From Nostoc sphaeroides (GTDB lineage: Bacteria > Cyanobacteriota > Cyanobacteriia > Cyanobacteriales > Nostocaceae), in the NCBI RefSeq assembly GCF_003443655.1, contig NZ_CP031941.1, positions 243,501 through 307,500 of the forward strand: DNA of 64,000 nt. Reading direction: 5' to 3'. The notes under the pieces are model-generated. The model searched no databases. It was not told where the DNA came from and saw only the letters and a program-made list of their open reading frames with translations. The translations under genes were made by a program, and so were the position numbers. Positions 27,377 through 36,227 of the stretch are shown one piece after another (position 1 is the first letter of the stretch; each line of letters starts with the position of its first letter).

Positions 27377-28006
27377 GTAAACTCTCCCACTGAATATTTA
27401 ATGTGTGAATTTGCTTTGTATGAAAAGAAATTGCGGTAAGGTCTATTACTCCCGCCAAAACAAATTGTGAACTCTTTCTATGTACTGCTAGTAAGCTTTT
27501 CTAAACTCACTGCATCTAGGCTTTTGCTCATTATACCCTTGATTTTCCTCCTTATCTCTGCGCTGATATCCAATTGGATATCCACCTAGAAATCTTTGGT
27601 GAGGAAAATTGAGCAGTAGCTCCTGTAACTGCCTTCTGTGTTAAAACAACGCTTACAAAACTGTTGATAGTTGCTCCTTCTGTGTTCGGTTGAAGTTTGC
27701 TTGCTGTTGTTCAATAATACAAGTCTTTGTGCAAATTTGATTCTGTTTGAAATGCAAACTATTGTTATGAGAGTCATCAGCCAGTACATTTGTCTTTATC
27801 GTCTTGGCATGATGCTTATTGCAGAGAATTCCTCCTAAAAACCTATTGAGGTTATATATTCAACCTAGCACTTTGTATTTTCTAATGCATGTTCCCTTGA
27901 CTTTCCTTTAAAATCCTTTGCAAATCTTGACATTTGTTGATTCCAATCGTGGAATTTGAAATATATTTAGCCCTTAATAGAGTTGATTTTTGGCATAATC
28001 CATAGT
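27377..28006. other. Divergent region lrtA-lipB, probable long lrtA leader
   Basis: No credible ORF or repeat family is seen in 630 bases. The lrtA side (27377-27560) carries GAGTGGGA-like purine tracts and short inverted segments; a long untranslated leader would match what is known of lrtA in Synechococcus. The lipB side is AT-rich and must hold its promoter. Exact start sites cannot be read from sequence. Confidence 0.4.
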
Positions 28007-28669
28007 ATGGAACCACACAAAAACCGTTGTTTGCTGTATAACCAAGGATTGATGCCTTACTTAGAAGCTCATGGATGGCAGCGATCGCTCCTGACTGAGC
28101 GTATCCATAATCCCAGTCTAGACGACGTGTTAATTTTGCTAGAACATCCACCCGTCTACACTCTGGGACAAGGAAGCAACTCAGATTTTCTCAAATTTGA
28201 TATTGACAAAGGTATATATGATGTGCATCGAGTTGAACGAGGTGGCGAGGTTACTTACCATTGTCCCGGTCAACTGGTGGGGTATCCAATTTTAAATCTG
28301 CAACGTTATCGTAAAGACCTCCATTGGTACTTACGCGAACTCGAAGAAGTCATAATTCGCGTATTGACAGTTTATGGATTGCAGGGAGAAAGAATTCCGG
28401 CTTTTACTGGCGTTTGGTTACAAGGGCGAAAAGTTGCGGCTATTGGGATTAAAGTCAGCCGTTGGATTACTATGCACGGCTTTGCATTAAATGTTTGTCC
28501 AGACATGACAGGCTTTGAGCGCATTGTACCCTGCGGTATTTCTGATAAACCTGTAGGCAGTTTAGCCGAATGGATTCCAGGTATCACCTGCGAAGAAGTG
28601 CGTTTTTATGTAGCACAGTCCTTTGCTGAAGTCTTTGGTGTGGAATTAGTCGAGTCGCAGCCTCAATGA
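28007..28669 (+). CDS. lipB: Octanoyl-[ACP]:protein N-octanoyltransferase
   Basis: Transfers octanoate from ACP to the lipoyl domains of 2-oxoacid dehydrogenases and glycine cleavage H protein. The 220 residues hold [14 protein letters not shown], the [17 protein letters not shown] catalytic loop, and the active Cys in [13 protein letters not shown] with the Lys in [23 protein letters not shown] prefer the ATG at 28007; a TTG at 27983 in the same frame is possible. The gene is monocistronic. Confidence 0.95.
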   Translation: MEPHKNRCLLYNQGLMPYLEAHGWQRSLLTERIHNPSLDDVLILLEHPPVYTLGQGSNSDFLKFDIDKGIYDVHRVERGGEVTYHCPGQLVGYPILNLQRYRKDLHWYLRELEEVIIRVLTVYGLQGERIPAFTGVWLQGRKVAAIGIKVSRWITMHGFALNVCPDMTGFERIVPCGISDKPVGSLAEWIPGITCEEVRFYVAQSFAEVFGVELVESQPQ

Positions 28670-28792
28670 TTTTTCGGTTCTGAGTAAATTCAGCTTGTAA
28701 TTATGTAATAAATACTATAGCAGTCCTACTTAAATTGTGAGACACTAATGAGAGTAGCCCATATTTAATAGGATGAAAATAACTATTTAACT

Positions 28793-28925
28793 AGGGAACT
28801 CCAAAAAAGAAATTATTCCACATTCAAGTCGTTGACTGTTGACTGTTGACTGAAAACTCGTGAACCGTCAACGGTCAACAGTCAACAATAGCAATGGAAT
28901 ATTTTTTTTACTTGGAAGTCCCCTA
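28793..28925. mobile_element. Repeat E, copy 2
   Basis: Same layout as 15670-15808: AGGGAACTCC left, GGAAGTCCCCT right, GTTGACT heptamers (three here) facing ACGGTCAACAGTC. It begins with CTAG (28791-28794), as copy 1 does (15668-15671), hinting at a CTAG target. Confidence 0.7.
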
Positions 28926-29002
28926 CAGTTGTCTAACCTAAAATTTGATTATTGACAAATTTCTATACTAAATTTTTACGGCACTAAAGCACAACTTTGC
29001 GC

Positions 29003-29203
29003 GTGAATTACTCAAATAATCTCCAGGTATATCCCCCATCGTTAACATCTCTGAGAGAACGTGATTGGACAGCTTTGATAGAACTATTTGATAGAGATGA
29101 CGGTGATGAAATTGAAGCGGATATCCACAGAAGTTTGTTTTGGCTGATACCTGAACCTTGTTGGGAAGATGATCCCTTTGATTTCTTGCGCGAATATCTT
29201 TGA
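29003..29203 (+). CDS. Small acidic hypothetical protein
   Basis: A 66-residue acidic protein (LRERDWTALIELFDRDDGDEIEADIHR, then EPCWEDDPFDFLREYL). The composition and even spacing of acidic residues look like a real small cyanobacterial protein rather than a chance frame, but I recognise no family. I start at GTG 29003; a TTG at 28997 is also in frame. The stop is followed at once by GGGGAGT tandem repeats. Confidence 0.5.
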   Translation: MNYSNNLQVYPPSLTSLRERDWTALIELFDRDDGDEIEADIHRSLFWLIPEPCWEDDPFDFLREYL

Positions 29204-29204
29204 A

Positions 29205-29355
29205 TCGTGGGGAGTGGGGAGTGGGGAGTGGGGAATGGGGGATGAGGAGCAAGAGAGGCAGGGGCAGAAATAAGCAAATGCTCAATGCCCAATTACGAAC
29301 TTGTGCCGAGCGAAGTCGAGGCATTACGAACTTGTGCCGAGCGAAGTCGAGGTAT
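29205..29355. repeat. GGGGAGT tandem tract and duplicated 33-bp palindromic unit
   Basis: About four GTGGGGA heptamers (29209-29240) are followed by two near-identical units of ACGAACTTGTGCCGAGCG plus AAGTCGAGG (about 29296-29328 and 29329-29354). The second abuts the 3' end of the glnQ remnant. Confidence 0.7.
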
Positions 29356-29518
29356 TACGAATTATTTGAAGGCGACTAAGGAAAATACGTAGGCGATCGC
29401 TTTGGGGATTAGTCAGCAGTTCATAGGCTGGGCCTTGTTCTGTCACAATACCGTTGTCTAAAAATATCACCTGATGGGCTACTTCTTTTGCAAATTGCAT
29501 TTCATGGGTGACAACCAA
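29324..29518 (-). pseudogene. 3' remnant of an amino-acid ABC transporter ATPase (glnQ-like)
   Basis: The reading frame encodes the end of a polar amino-acid ABC ATPase: VVTHEMQFAKEVAHQVIFLDNG is the H-loop region followed by the usual C-terminal strands. Walker A, the signature motif and Walker B are all missing. Upstream the frame stops being ABC-like exactly at the left end of the MITE at 29516. It lies beside, but opposite to, a binding protein and permease of the same transporter class, which therefore lack a visible intact ATPase here. Confidence 0.85.
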
Positions 29519-29607
29519 TACTGCTCGGTTAAGGAAAAAAAGTAGGCTGAAACCCTTGAAATATCGTTGTCTATAATGCCGAAGAGAGGCTTAACCGAGC
29601 AGTATTG
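29516..29607. mobile_element. MITE family A, copy 3, at a rearranged junction
   Basis: Ends CAATACTGCTCGGTTAAG and CTTAACCGAGCAGTATTG are perfect inverse 18-mers around 92 bp. Unlike the other three copies the flanking 10-mers differ (GGGTGACAAC and GCTGTACAGT), so one flank was replaced after insertion. Confidence 0.85.
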
Positions 29608-29674
29608 GCTGTACAGTTGATTGTAAGGTTTTAAGGTAGATGCGCAGCAGTCCTAAAAAACGCCTCAGAATTAA

Positions 29675-29733
29675 TTCACAGGCTAATAGATTAAGTCTAC
29701 TGGAAGTAGATTTAAGCTATTAGCCTGTGAAAT
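29675..29733. repeat. Palindromic repeat TTCACAGGCTAATA...TATTAGCCTGTGAA
   Basis: The outer arms TTCACAGGCTAATA/TATTAGCCTGTGAA and inner AAGTCTACT/AGTAGATTT pair across 59 bases. It is related to the inner repeat of the elements near 12700 and 60650, which also contain GCTAATAG and AAGTCYACT arms. Confidence 0.6.
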
Positions 29734-29823
29734 TTATTTCTTGACGGGAGATTGAACAGTTGCAAAATATAACTTGAACGAACCGCCAAGACGCCAAGGG
29801 CGCAGAGAGGGAGAGAAAATAAT

Positions 29824-30600
29824 ATGGTTAAATTTAGTTTTGTGCGCTGGTGTGTGGTTGTAGGTTTTAGCTGTTTGTTATTGACTGGCTGTGCTGTGAA
29901 CTCTAGCGCGGGTAAAACTCTGCAAATTGCTACAGATCCGACGTTTCCACCTTTTGAGTTTCAAACACAAAGTGGTGAGTTGCAAGGTTTTTCTATTGAT
30001 TTGATGAATGCGATTGCTTCCAGCACACCAGGGGCGATCGCGGTTGCTGCTAACTTTAAATTCAATTTTAAAAGTCTGCCTTTTGATGGCATGATCTCAG
30101 CTTTAGGAGCCAAAACGGTAGATGCGGCGATTAGTTCCATTACGATTACAGAGGAGAGGGCGAAGACTATTTCTTTTTCCCGCCCTTATTTTAAGTCTGG
30201 GTTAGCGATCGCAATTCGTGCAGACAATCAAGATATTACTGGTTTTGACAGTCTCAAAAATAAAAAAATTGCTGTACAAATTGGTACAACTGGGGCTATC
30301 AAGGCTAAAAGTATTCCTGGGGCGCAAATTCGCAGCTTTGATTCTGCGCCCATAGCCTTGCAAGAATTGCTCAATGGCAATGTAGATGCAGTAATTAATG
30401 ATGCACCTATGACTGTATATGCCATTAATACGGGCAATCTTCAGGGAATTAAAATAGTACAAAAATTGCTGACGGAGGAGTTTTATGGAATTGCTACACC
30501 TAAAAACTCGCCGAATTTGGCATTGATAAATGATGGCTTGGATAGGGTGCTGAAAAATGGCACTTATGCTCAAATTTACCAGAAATGGTTTAAAGTTTAA
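29824..30600 (+). CDS. Amino-acid ABC transporter substrate-binding lipoprotein (family 3)
   Basis: A 258-residue protein. The signal peptide ends in a lipobox LLTGC (Cys about 23), so it is lipid-anchored. The family 3 fold is clear: LQIATDPTFPPFEFQ, GFSIDLMNAIA, FDGMISALGAKTVDAAISSITITEERA, KKIAVQIGTTGA and VDAVINDAPMTVYAI. The ligand is probably a polar amino acid such as glutamine. It forms an operon with the downstream permease, 78 bases away. The matching ATPase survives only as the truncated fragment at 29324. Confidence 0.92.
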   Translation: MVKFSFVRWCVVVGFSCLLLTGCAVNSSAGKTLQIATDPTFPPFEFQTQSGELQGFSIDLMNAIASSTPGAIAVAANFKFNFKSLPFDGMISALGAKTVDAAISSITITEERAKTISFSRPYFKSGLAIAIRADNQDITGFDSLKNKKIAVQIGTTGAIKAKSIPGAQIRSFDSAPIALQELLNGNVDAVINDAPMTVYAINTGNLQGIKIVQKLLTEEFYGIATPKNSPNLALINDGLDRVLKNGTYAQIYQKWFKV

Positions 30601-30678
30601 CCGCCATCACTACCAGCTAAATCACTATTTGAGAATCAAACTAACACTAATACGCCTAAAATATATACCTCATTTGGC

Positions 30679-31356
30679 GTGATTTTGCAAGCTTTTCCAA
30701 CTTTATTACAAGGTGCGTTGGTAACGTTGCAATTGACGATACTTTCTGTAGTGTTTGGTTTAATTGGGGGTTCCCTGATTGGTATTGTCCGCCTTTCTCA
30801 TATTGCACCTGTGCGTTGGTTGGCGAGGGCGTATGTAGATTTTTTCCGGGGAACGCCTTTGTTGGTGCAAATTTTTATGATTTATTTTGGATTACCTGCA
30901 ATTTTGCAAGAACTTGGTTTGACATTTAGTTTTGATCGCTTAACTGCTGGGGTAATTGCCTTAAGTTTGAATAGCGCCGCATACATTGCCGAAGTTGTTC
31001 GTGCTGGGATTCAATCAATTGAACCAGGACAAGCAGAAGCAGCACAGTCATTAGGTTTGAGTTCTGTACAAACAATGAGTTATATAATTTTTCCCCAGGC
31101 TTTCCGGCGGATGATTCCACCTTTAGGTAATGAATTTATCAGTTTGTTGAAAGATACTAGCTTAGTTTCTGTGATTGGGTTTGAAGAATTAGTACGTAAA
31201 GGACAGTTAATTGTTGCTGATAACTATCGCGCCTTTGAAATTTACACAGGTGTAGCGGTGGTTTATTTATGTTTGACGCTACTTTCTTCACAAGCATTTA
31301 GTCGCTTAGAAGTCTGGATGAATCCAGTGAAACGGCACAGGAAGTACGATACCTAA
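30679..31356 (+). CDS. Amino-acid ABC transporter permease (HisM/GlnP family)
   Basis: A 225-residue inner-membrane protein with about five helices. It contains LLQGALVTLQLTILSVVFG, YVDFFRGTPLLVQIFMIYFG and the coupling loop EAAQSLGLSSVQTMSYIIFPQAFRRMIPP that contacts the ATPase. The start is GTG 30679. It is intact, but must borrow an ATPase from elsewhere in the genome since the local one is broken. Confidence 0.9.
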   Translation: MILQAFPTLLQGALVTLQLTILSVVFGLIGGSLIGIVRLSHIAPVRWLARAYVDFFRGTPLLVQIFMIYFGLPAILQELGLTFSFDRLTAGVIALSLNSAAYIAEVVRAGIQSIEPGQAEAAQSLGLSSVQTMSYIIFPQAFRRMIPPLGNEFISLLKDTSLVSVIGFEELVRKGQLIVADNYRAFEIYTGVAVVYLCLTLLSSQAFSRLEVWMNPVKRHRKYDT

Positions 31357-31409
31357 TAATTTTTCCATGATTTTTCCGACTTACTTTAATTGATAATTGC
31401 TAATGCAAA

Positions 31410-31638
31410 TTAAGTCCAACTGCAACCCCCACGACAAAGTTCAGCGTATTCGCAGGTTTTACAGAAACCCCACAGGTGTTTTGTGCCTTCAGATGTTCCG
31501 GCTCCCAGATTGAAACTCAATTCGGCTGTATTTTCAATGATGTCATGGAGCGATTCGCTCTCGAATATTACCACCTGTGTAAGCGGTAGTCGGCAGTGAG
31601 GGACAACCTTTAATCGCTCCGTCAGCTTCAATTCCCAT
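31410..31638 (-). pseudogene. Radical-SAM SPASM-domain remnant with frameshift
   Basis: Reading the minus strand from 31638 gives MGIEADGAIKGCPSLPT and then TAYTGGNIRER, a SPASM-domain stretch of radical-SAM peptide-modifying enzymes. One extra base near 31548 shifts the continuation to another frame, SLHDIIENTAELSFNLGAG, ending CKTCEYAELCRGGCSWT and a stop. The radical-SAM core (CxxxCxxC) and the last cluster Cys are absent, so it is truncated at both ends and frameshifted. Confidence 0.8.
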
Positions 31639-31778
31639 AGTTATTCATGTACATGTTTAATTCTCCTATGAAAATCTGTATTCTTATTACCCTATCTGGA
31701 GCCAGTCGTACAAAATACCTTTCCTGTATTCTGTTCGATAACGTAGAGATATAACACTTTTGAACATATCTATTGTCA

Positions 31779-31941
31779 GAGAATGTTTGAAAAGTCGCAA
31801 AGTATACTAAAAACCCCTCTCCAAACCTCTCCCCGAAGCGGAGAGAGGCTTTGAAACGCCCATTCCCTTGTAGGGAAGGGGGCTAGGGGGGTTAGGTTTC
31901 CGAGGCTTTGATGTTACCAAAAATACTTTTCAAACATCCTC
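31779..31941. mobile_element. MITE family B, copy 3 (TCA duplication)
   Basis: GAGAATGTTTGAAAAG and CTTTTCAAACATCCTC ends, TCA on both sides (31776-31778, 31942-31944). The interior has the AACCCCTCTCCAAACCTCTCC and TTGTAGGGAAGGGGGCTAG type of repeat. Confidence 0.83.
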
Positions 31942-32010
31942 TCAGATCGACAAGGATAAGATGTGACTAGGACAGCAGGGATTCGTCGGTTCGTTTCGCT
32001 CTCAATAGCC

Positions 32011-32424
32011 CTAACGTGGGTCAACACGACAAACAGACATTAGTCCCCAAACTGTCGTTGTCCACCCTCCATTCCAAACTCCATTGGCAGCTGTGGCAGC
32101 TACAGGACATTTGAACTGTGCATCATTATTGCTCCAGATTGGTCCTGCCTTTACATCTGTTGGTAAATATATAACGGGTAAAGAGCTCAAGTTAAGATCA
32201 CAAACAGACATTTTATTCCAAATTGTCGTTGTCCATCTTCCAGTCCATTGAGTACCATAAACAGCAGCAACTACAGGACATTTGATTTGTGCATCATCAT
32301 TGTTCCAGATTGGTCCTGCGTTTACATTTAAAGCTAAAGCATTGGGAACAGAGCCAAATACAATAGAAACGACTGTTGTAGTAAAGAATCCAAATGATTT
32401 TAAGAAACCCAGTTTGTTGAACAT
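32011..32424 (-). CDS. MVL-type mannan-binding lectin, secreted
   Basis: A 137-residue protein with a signal peptide (about 1-31, cleaved after ALA) and two tandem units of about 54 residues. Each has AGPIWxNxDAQxKCPV and WTTTxWxxMSVC, which is the mannan-binding (Microcystis viridis lectin) domain. MVL binds oligomannose cores. Two Cys per unit fit a disulfide. It is probably secreted or surface-bound; no operon partner is present. Confidence 0.85.
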   Translation of the reverse strand: MFNKLGFLKSFGFFTTTVVSIVFGSVPNALALNVNAGPIWNNDDAQIKCPVVAAVYGTQWTGRWTTTIWNKMSVCDLNLSSLPVIYLPTDVKAGPIWSNNDAQFKCPVAATAANGVWNGGWTTTVWGLMSVCRVDPR

Positions 32425-33205
32425 TGGTTTTGATTCCTATTTTTTTGATTTTTTGCCTACTTTTTTTCGGTGTTGCTAAATAGAGGTATGAATCTGGATG
32501 TAGAGACGTTGTAATGCAACGTCTTCACAAGGATTTTGAAATTACGCAAAATTATTTTTCATACCGCAATCAGCAACGCCTTTTTTTCTATAAAACGCCT
32601 CGCTAGCTCTACCCGGCATTGAGCCGAGATATGTGTTTTAGTGTGATTCGTTCGCTCATATCTCGGTTCAATGCCGAAGTTTTACTGTTGCCGATGAGTT
32701 ACAGAATATCCGACATCTTCATGCCACACATCCACCTTTTCTGTATATTTGAGTGCAGTTTTCATACCTCGAAAATGCAGAAAACTGCATAATTATCTAT
32801 TGTTTTGTAATATAAAAATCGGAAAATTTGCTTGTAATCAGGACTGAAACATGAGTACAAGGCTTTAATTATTTACGCTGACCTACTTAATATCAAAACG
32901 GCTGATAGCGGACTGAAAAATTAAAGCCATTATCTTGCAGTGAACTACCGCGATCGCTTGTCTCCATCAATGCTACACTTTAGTACGGAGGCAATACCAA
33001 GCCCTTGTAAGATTGCCAATGCAAACTAACCCCAAACTAGCAAGAGTTTGCCTATCAGCATTGATACCGCGATTGTTCCAAGCTGTACCGATGCCAAAAC
33101 AAAGAAGTTCAAATACTTGATCAAAAATATAACTGCGATCGCATGACTATGTATATGATGCAGAAAACTGCATAATTCTAGTTCTGATATCTGCAATCTT
33201 GCTAT
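32425..33205. other. Intergenic region with palindromes
   Basis: It contains a GTAGAGACGTTGTAATGCAACG repeat (32502-32524), a long hairpin CGGCATTGAGCCGAGATATG / CATATCTCGGTTCAATGCCG (32614-32677) and two copies of ATGCAGAAAACTGCATAATT (about 32777 and 33159). No ORF stands out. Confidence 0.55.
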
Positions 33206-35806
33206 TTAACAACCTCGACTCAAAATTAATTGCCCATTGGGTAATCGAAATACTCCCTGTGGCTCAATTATTGGGTCGCCTTTTTTCCAGGGGCGCGATG
33301 TTGGTTCGACACCTCTAACCTCACCTGTCGTGTAGGTAGAAACCGCAACACCAGGACGATTAGTGGTCAAAGCACCAGAACCTGTAATTCTAAAAGAGTT
33401 TTCTTGTCCCTTGATGCCGCGTGAAATGCAACTATTAGCAATCAGTGCATTAGTATCGAGGACGTTTGGTGAGAATTGGGTAAAGCTGTTTTGAATAGAG
33501 CTAGTATCAGGTACATTAATATTGATTACACCGTTAACGCCGAATTTAGAACTTGCAGTGATATCGCTTTTGTCGGTTGATTCTGGACGGGACTCAATAC
33601 CAAAGATACCTTGGGATTTGATTTGGATGTTTCCACCTGTGCCAGTGTATGCGTTAGCACTGATGTCGCTGTTTTCTTCGGGGATGGCGACAATAAATTT
33701 GGAGTTGATATTGATGTTACCGCCATCGCCACTTTTTTCGGCTGTGCCTGCGTTGGTGGAGATTTGAGCGCCATGACGGAGTAAGAGTAAGTCGTTATTG
33801 ACAAAGTTTATGTTACCACCGTTACCAGATGCAGATTCAGCGTTGAGTTTAGCTTGGTTGTCTAGGGTAATTTTGGGTGAGTTGATTTCGATATTGCCTG
33901 CTTTTCCCTGTCCAGAACTTGAAGTTTCAATTAGAGCGCCATCACTTAAATAGAAGTCACCAGAGTCAATAAAAATCTTACCACCATTACCTTCTGTCCC
34001 CTTTAGCACACTGCTGTTAATCCCACTGGGAGAATCCTGTTTGACCCCAGGAATATCAACGTTTTTCACCCCAGTAATATGAACAGCACCTGTTACCAAA
34101 ACATTGACATTGCCTGCATTTCCCCGTCCTGCTGCTTGGGTAGATTGGTTATCAAGTGCTTCACGAATAATGGTTACTAGTTGAGCGCCATCTCGTAGTG
34201 ACAGTGTTGCAGCATTGATGTCGATATTACCTCCTTGACCTACACCTCCTCGTTCCACGCTGCTGAAGATGGCAGTTGGATAACCTGCAAGGTCAACAGC
34301 ATTTTTTGCACGCACTGTCACATTCCCTGCATTCCCCTGTCCAGAAGTTGAGGCAGCAAGTTGAGCGCCGTCTCGTAAGGAGAATGAGCCAGAATCGATG
34401 GTAATATTACCACCATTGCCAACAGTCCCCTTTCCCACAGTAGTCTGAATGCCACTGAGAAAATTCATTTTCTTTCCAGTAATATCAACAGCGTCAGTAA
34501 CTTTAATATTGATATTCCCGGCATCCCCCTGTCCTGCTGCTTGGGTAGATTGGTTATCAGGTGCTTTACGAATAATGGTTAATAATTGAGCGCCATCTCG
34601 TAGTGACAGTGTTGCAGCATTGATGTCGATATTGCCTGCTTTACCTTTGCCTCCTGGTTCCACTGAGCTGAGGATGTCACTATTTGAAAGGTTAACAGCA
34701 TCAAGTGCCCGCACTGTCACATTCCCTACATTCCCCTGTCCAGAAGTGAAAGCAGCAACTCTAGCGTCATCTAATGAGAAGTCACGAGCATTGATAAAAA
34801 TGTTACCTCCATTGCCTTTTAAACCCTTATTCACACGATTGCGAATCCTACTAATATTACTATCGAAGCTAGCAACTTTGATGTCCTCTGTAGCATTAAG
34901 GGTAATATCCCCCGCAACGGTTTCAGATGAATCAGCAATACCAGCCGAAAGCAGACTTCCTCCCAAAATATTTATGTTATGGGCATTAATCGCAATATCA
35001 CCGCCACCAGCTGCTTCTACATACACACGCGCTTGATTGGTAAGCGATACCGAACCACGAGTCACATTAAGAGGAAATTTCAAGCTGAGATTATCTCCAT
35101 TCAAAAGAAGATTGACATTTCCAGGTTCCGCCAATCCTCCTAACTCAACTCGTCCACCATAAGCATTTAATCCTCCCCCTTCCATGCTGACATTACCGCC
35201 CACTAGTAGCAAACTTTTACCATCTCCTACTTTTAAACCAAATGCATCGAAATCTGTAGGATCTTTTCCTGATGGTACTACTGAGTTATTTTTAATCTCT
35301 GCATTTTGGTTAAGCTGATTAAACCACAATGCTGAAGGATTTACCGTTAACAATGGCGGTGCTTGGGGGTTTGTAGCACTGAAAATACCCTGATTGCCAA
35401 ATTGCACTCCATTGGCTGTTGTCCCGACAAAACTCCCCTTTACATCTAACCGCGCATTTTTCCCAAATACAATTCCATTGGGATTAATTAAAAACAAATT
35501 TGCTGTACCCAATACTCCCAATGTCCCTTCTATATTTGACGCATTTCCACCTGTTACCCGTGTGAATATATTTTCTATTCCAGTAGGGTTGATAAAATCC
35601 ACTCGTCCCCCATTTGGAATATTAAACTCACTGAAACTATGAAACAAATTGCTTCCTCGTACTGCACCACCCTCAATTTTATTTTGATTGAGTTGAGAAG
35701 TTTCTGCACCGAGTGTGTTATCGGGTATAATTTCTGCTCTCGCTGGTAAAGCTTGGCTGAATGCAGTGGATATTAGGCATAAACAAAGAATACTTGCAAT
35801 TCTCAT
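33206..35806 (-). CDS. Two-partner secretion exoprotein (filamentous haemagglutinin-like)
   Basis: An 866-residue protein. I start at ATG 35806, which gives a clean signal peptide (MRIASILCLCLISTAFS). Residues about 25-165 form the TPS domain recognised by a TpsB transporter, with the family blocks EGGAVRGSNLFHSFSEF and LFLINPNGIVFG. The rest is a predicted beta-helix of repeats (SLRDGAQL, GNAGN, GNGGNI). The C-terminus ends GVFRLPNGQLILSRGC, common in cyanobacterial members. No TpsB gene is in the window. It is probably a surface or released adhesin. Confidence 0.9.
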   Translation of the reverse strand: MRIASILCLCLISTAFSQALPARAEIIPDNTLGAETSQLNQNKIEGGAVRGSNLFHSFSEFNIPNGGRVDFINPTGIENIFTRVTGGNASNIEGTLGVLGTANLFLINPNGIVFGKNARLDVKGSFVGTTANGVQFGNQGIFSATNPQAPPLLTVNPSALWFNQLNQNAEIKNNSVVPSGKDPTDFDAFGLKVGDGKSLLLVGGNVSMEGGGLNAYGGRVELGGLAEPGNVNLLLNGDNLSLKFPLNVTRGSVSLTNQARVYVEAAGGGDIAINAHNINILGGSLLSAGIADSSETVAGDITLNATEDIKVASFDSNISRIRNRVNKGLKGNGGNIFINARDFSLDDARVAAFTSGQGNVGNVTVRALDAVNLSNSDILSSVEPGGKGKAGNIDINAATLSLRDGAQLLTIIRKAPDNQSTQAAGQGDAGNINIKVTDAVDITGKKMNFLSGIQTTVGKGTVGNGGNITIDSGSFSLRDGAQLAASTSGQGNAGNVTVRAKNAVDLAGYPTAIFSSVERGGVGQGGNIDINAATLSLRDGAQLVTIIREALDNQSTQAAGRGNAGNVNVLVTGAVHITGVKNVDIPGVKQDSPSGINSSVLKGTEGNGGKIFIDSGDFYLSDGALIETSSSGQGKAGNIEINSPKITLDNQAKLNAESASGNGGNINFVNNDLLLLRHGAQISTNAGTAEKSGDGGNININSKFIVAIPEENSDISANAYTGTGGNIQIKSQGIFGIESRPESTDKSDITASSKFGVNGVININVPDTSSIQNSFTQFSPNVLDTNALIANSCISRGIKGQENSFRITGSGALTTNRPGVAVSTYTTGEVRGVEPTSRPWKKGDPIIEPQGVFRLPNGQLILSRGC

Positions 35807-35858
35807 TATGATAATGGTTATCAATACGTTAGAGGTGAAAATAATAGATGAAGCCTAA

Positions 35859-36221
35859 GAGGTTGTTTGAAAAGTGGTTAGCTGTGATTTCAAGCACTTA
35901 TTGATCCCCCCTAACCCACGCCAGTCGCTCCACTTGCAATACGGTTCGGTTAAGATCCCCCCGCCTACGGCGACCTGCTTTTTAAGGGGGTAAAAGAGGC
36001 TTGGAAGCCCCCCTTTTTAAGGAGGGTTGGGGGGATCTTCAAAATATGAAAACGTTAACCGAACCGTATTGGCTCCACTTGGGGAGACCCCTGTCCCTGC
36101 GCTGGCTCCCCTTCAAAAAGGGGAAAACCGGAATCAAAGTCCCCCAATTTATCGGGGGATTTAGGGGGATCTAAAACATTCTCATAAGGGAATTGCTGTT
36201 TTATGATTTGAAAACATTCTC
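35859..36221. mobile_element. MITE family B, copy 4 (imperfect), hosting a family A insertion
   Basis: The left end GAGGTTGTTTGAAAAG is perfect, with TAA before it; the right end GATTTGAAAACATTCTC is degenerate and followed by TTA. Another possible right end (AAAACATTCTC) is at 36172-36183. The interior contains GATCCCCC repeats and the insertion at 35937-36071. Confidence 0.6.
35937..36071. mobile_element. MITE family A, copy 4
   Basis: Ends CAATACGGTTCGGTTAA and TTAACCGAACCGTATTG are perfect inverse 17-mers; the 10-bp target GCTCCACTTG is duplicated at 35927-35936 and 36072-36081. It is inserted inside the element at 35859. Confidence 0.9.
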
Positions 36222-36227
36222 TTATTT

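Noticed and set aside
27586..27789. 67-codon minus-strand frame upstream of lrtA
   Set aside because: No conserved features; better explained as part of a long leader or intergenic sequence.
29438..29518. Intact glnQ using an alternative start
   Set aside because: Walker A, signature motif and Walker B are missing, so no start codon can give a working ATPase.
36172..36221. A second independent MITE B end
   Set aside because: Two degenerate right ends could be read, but neither has a clean duplication, so only one imperfect element is reported.
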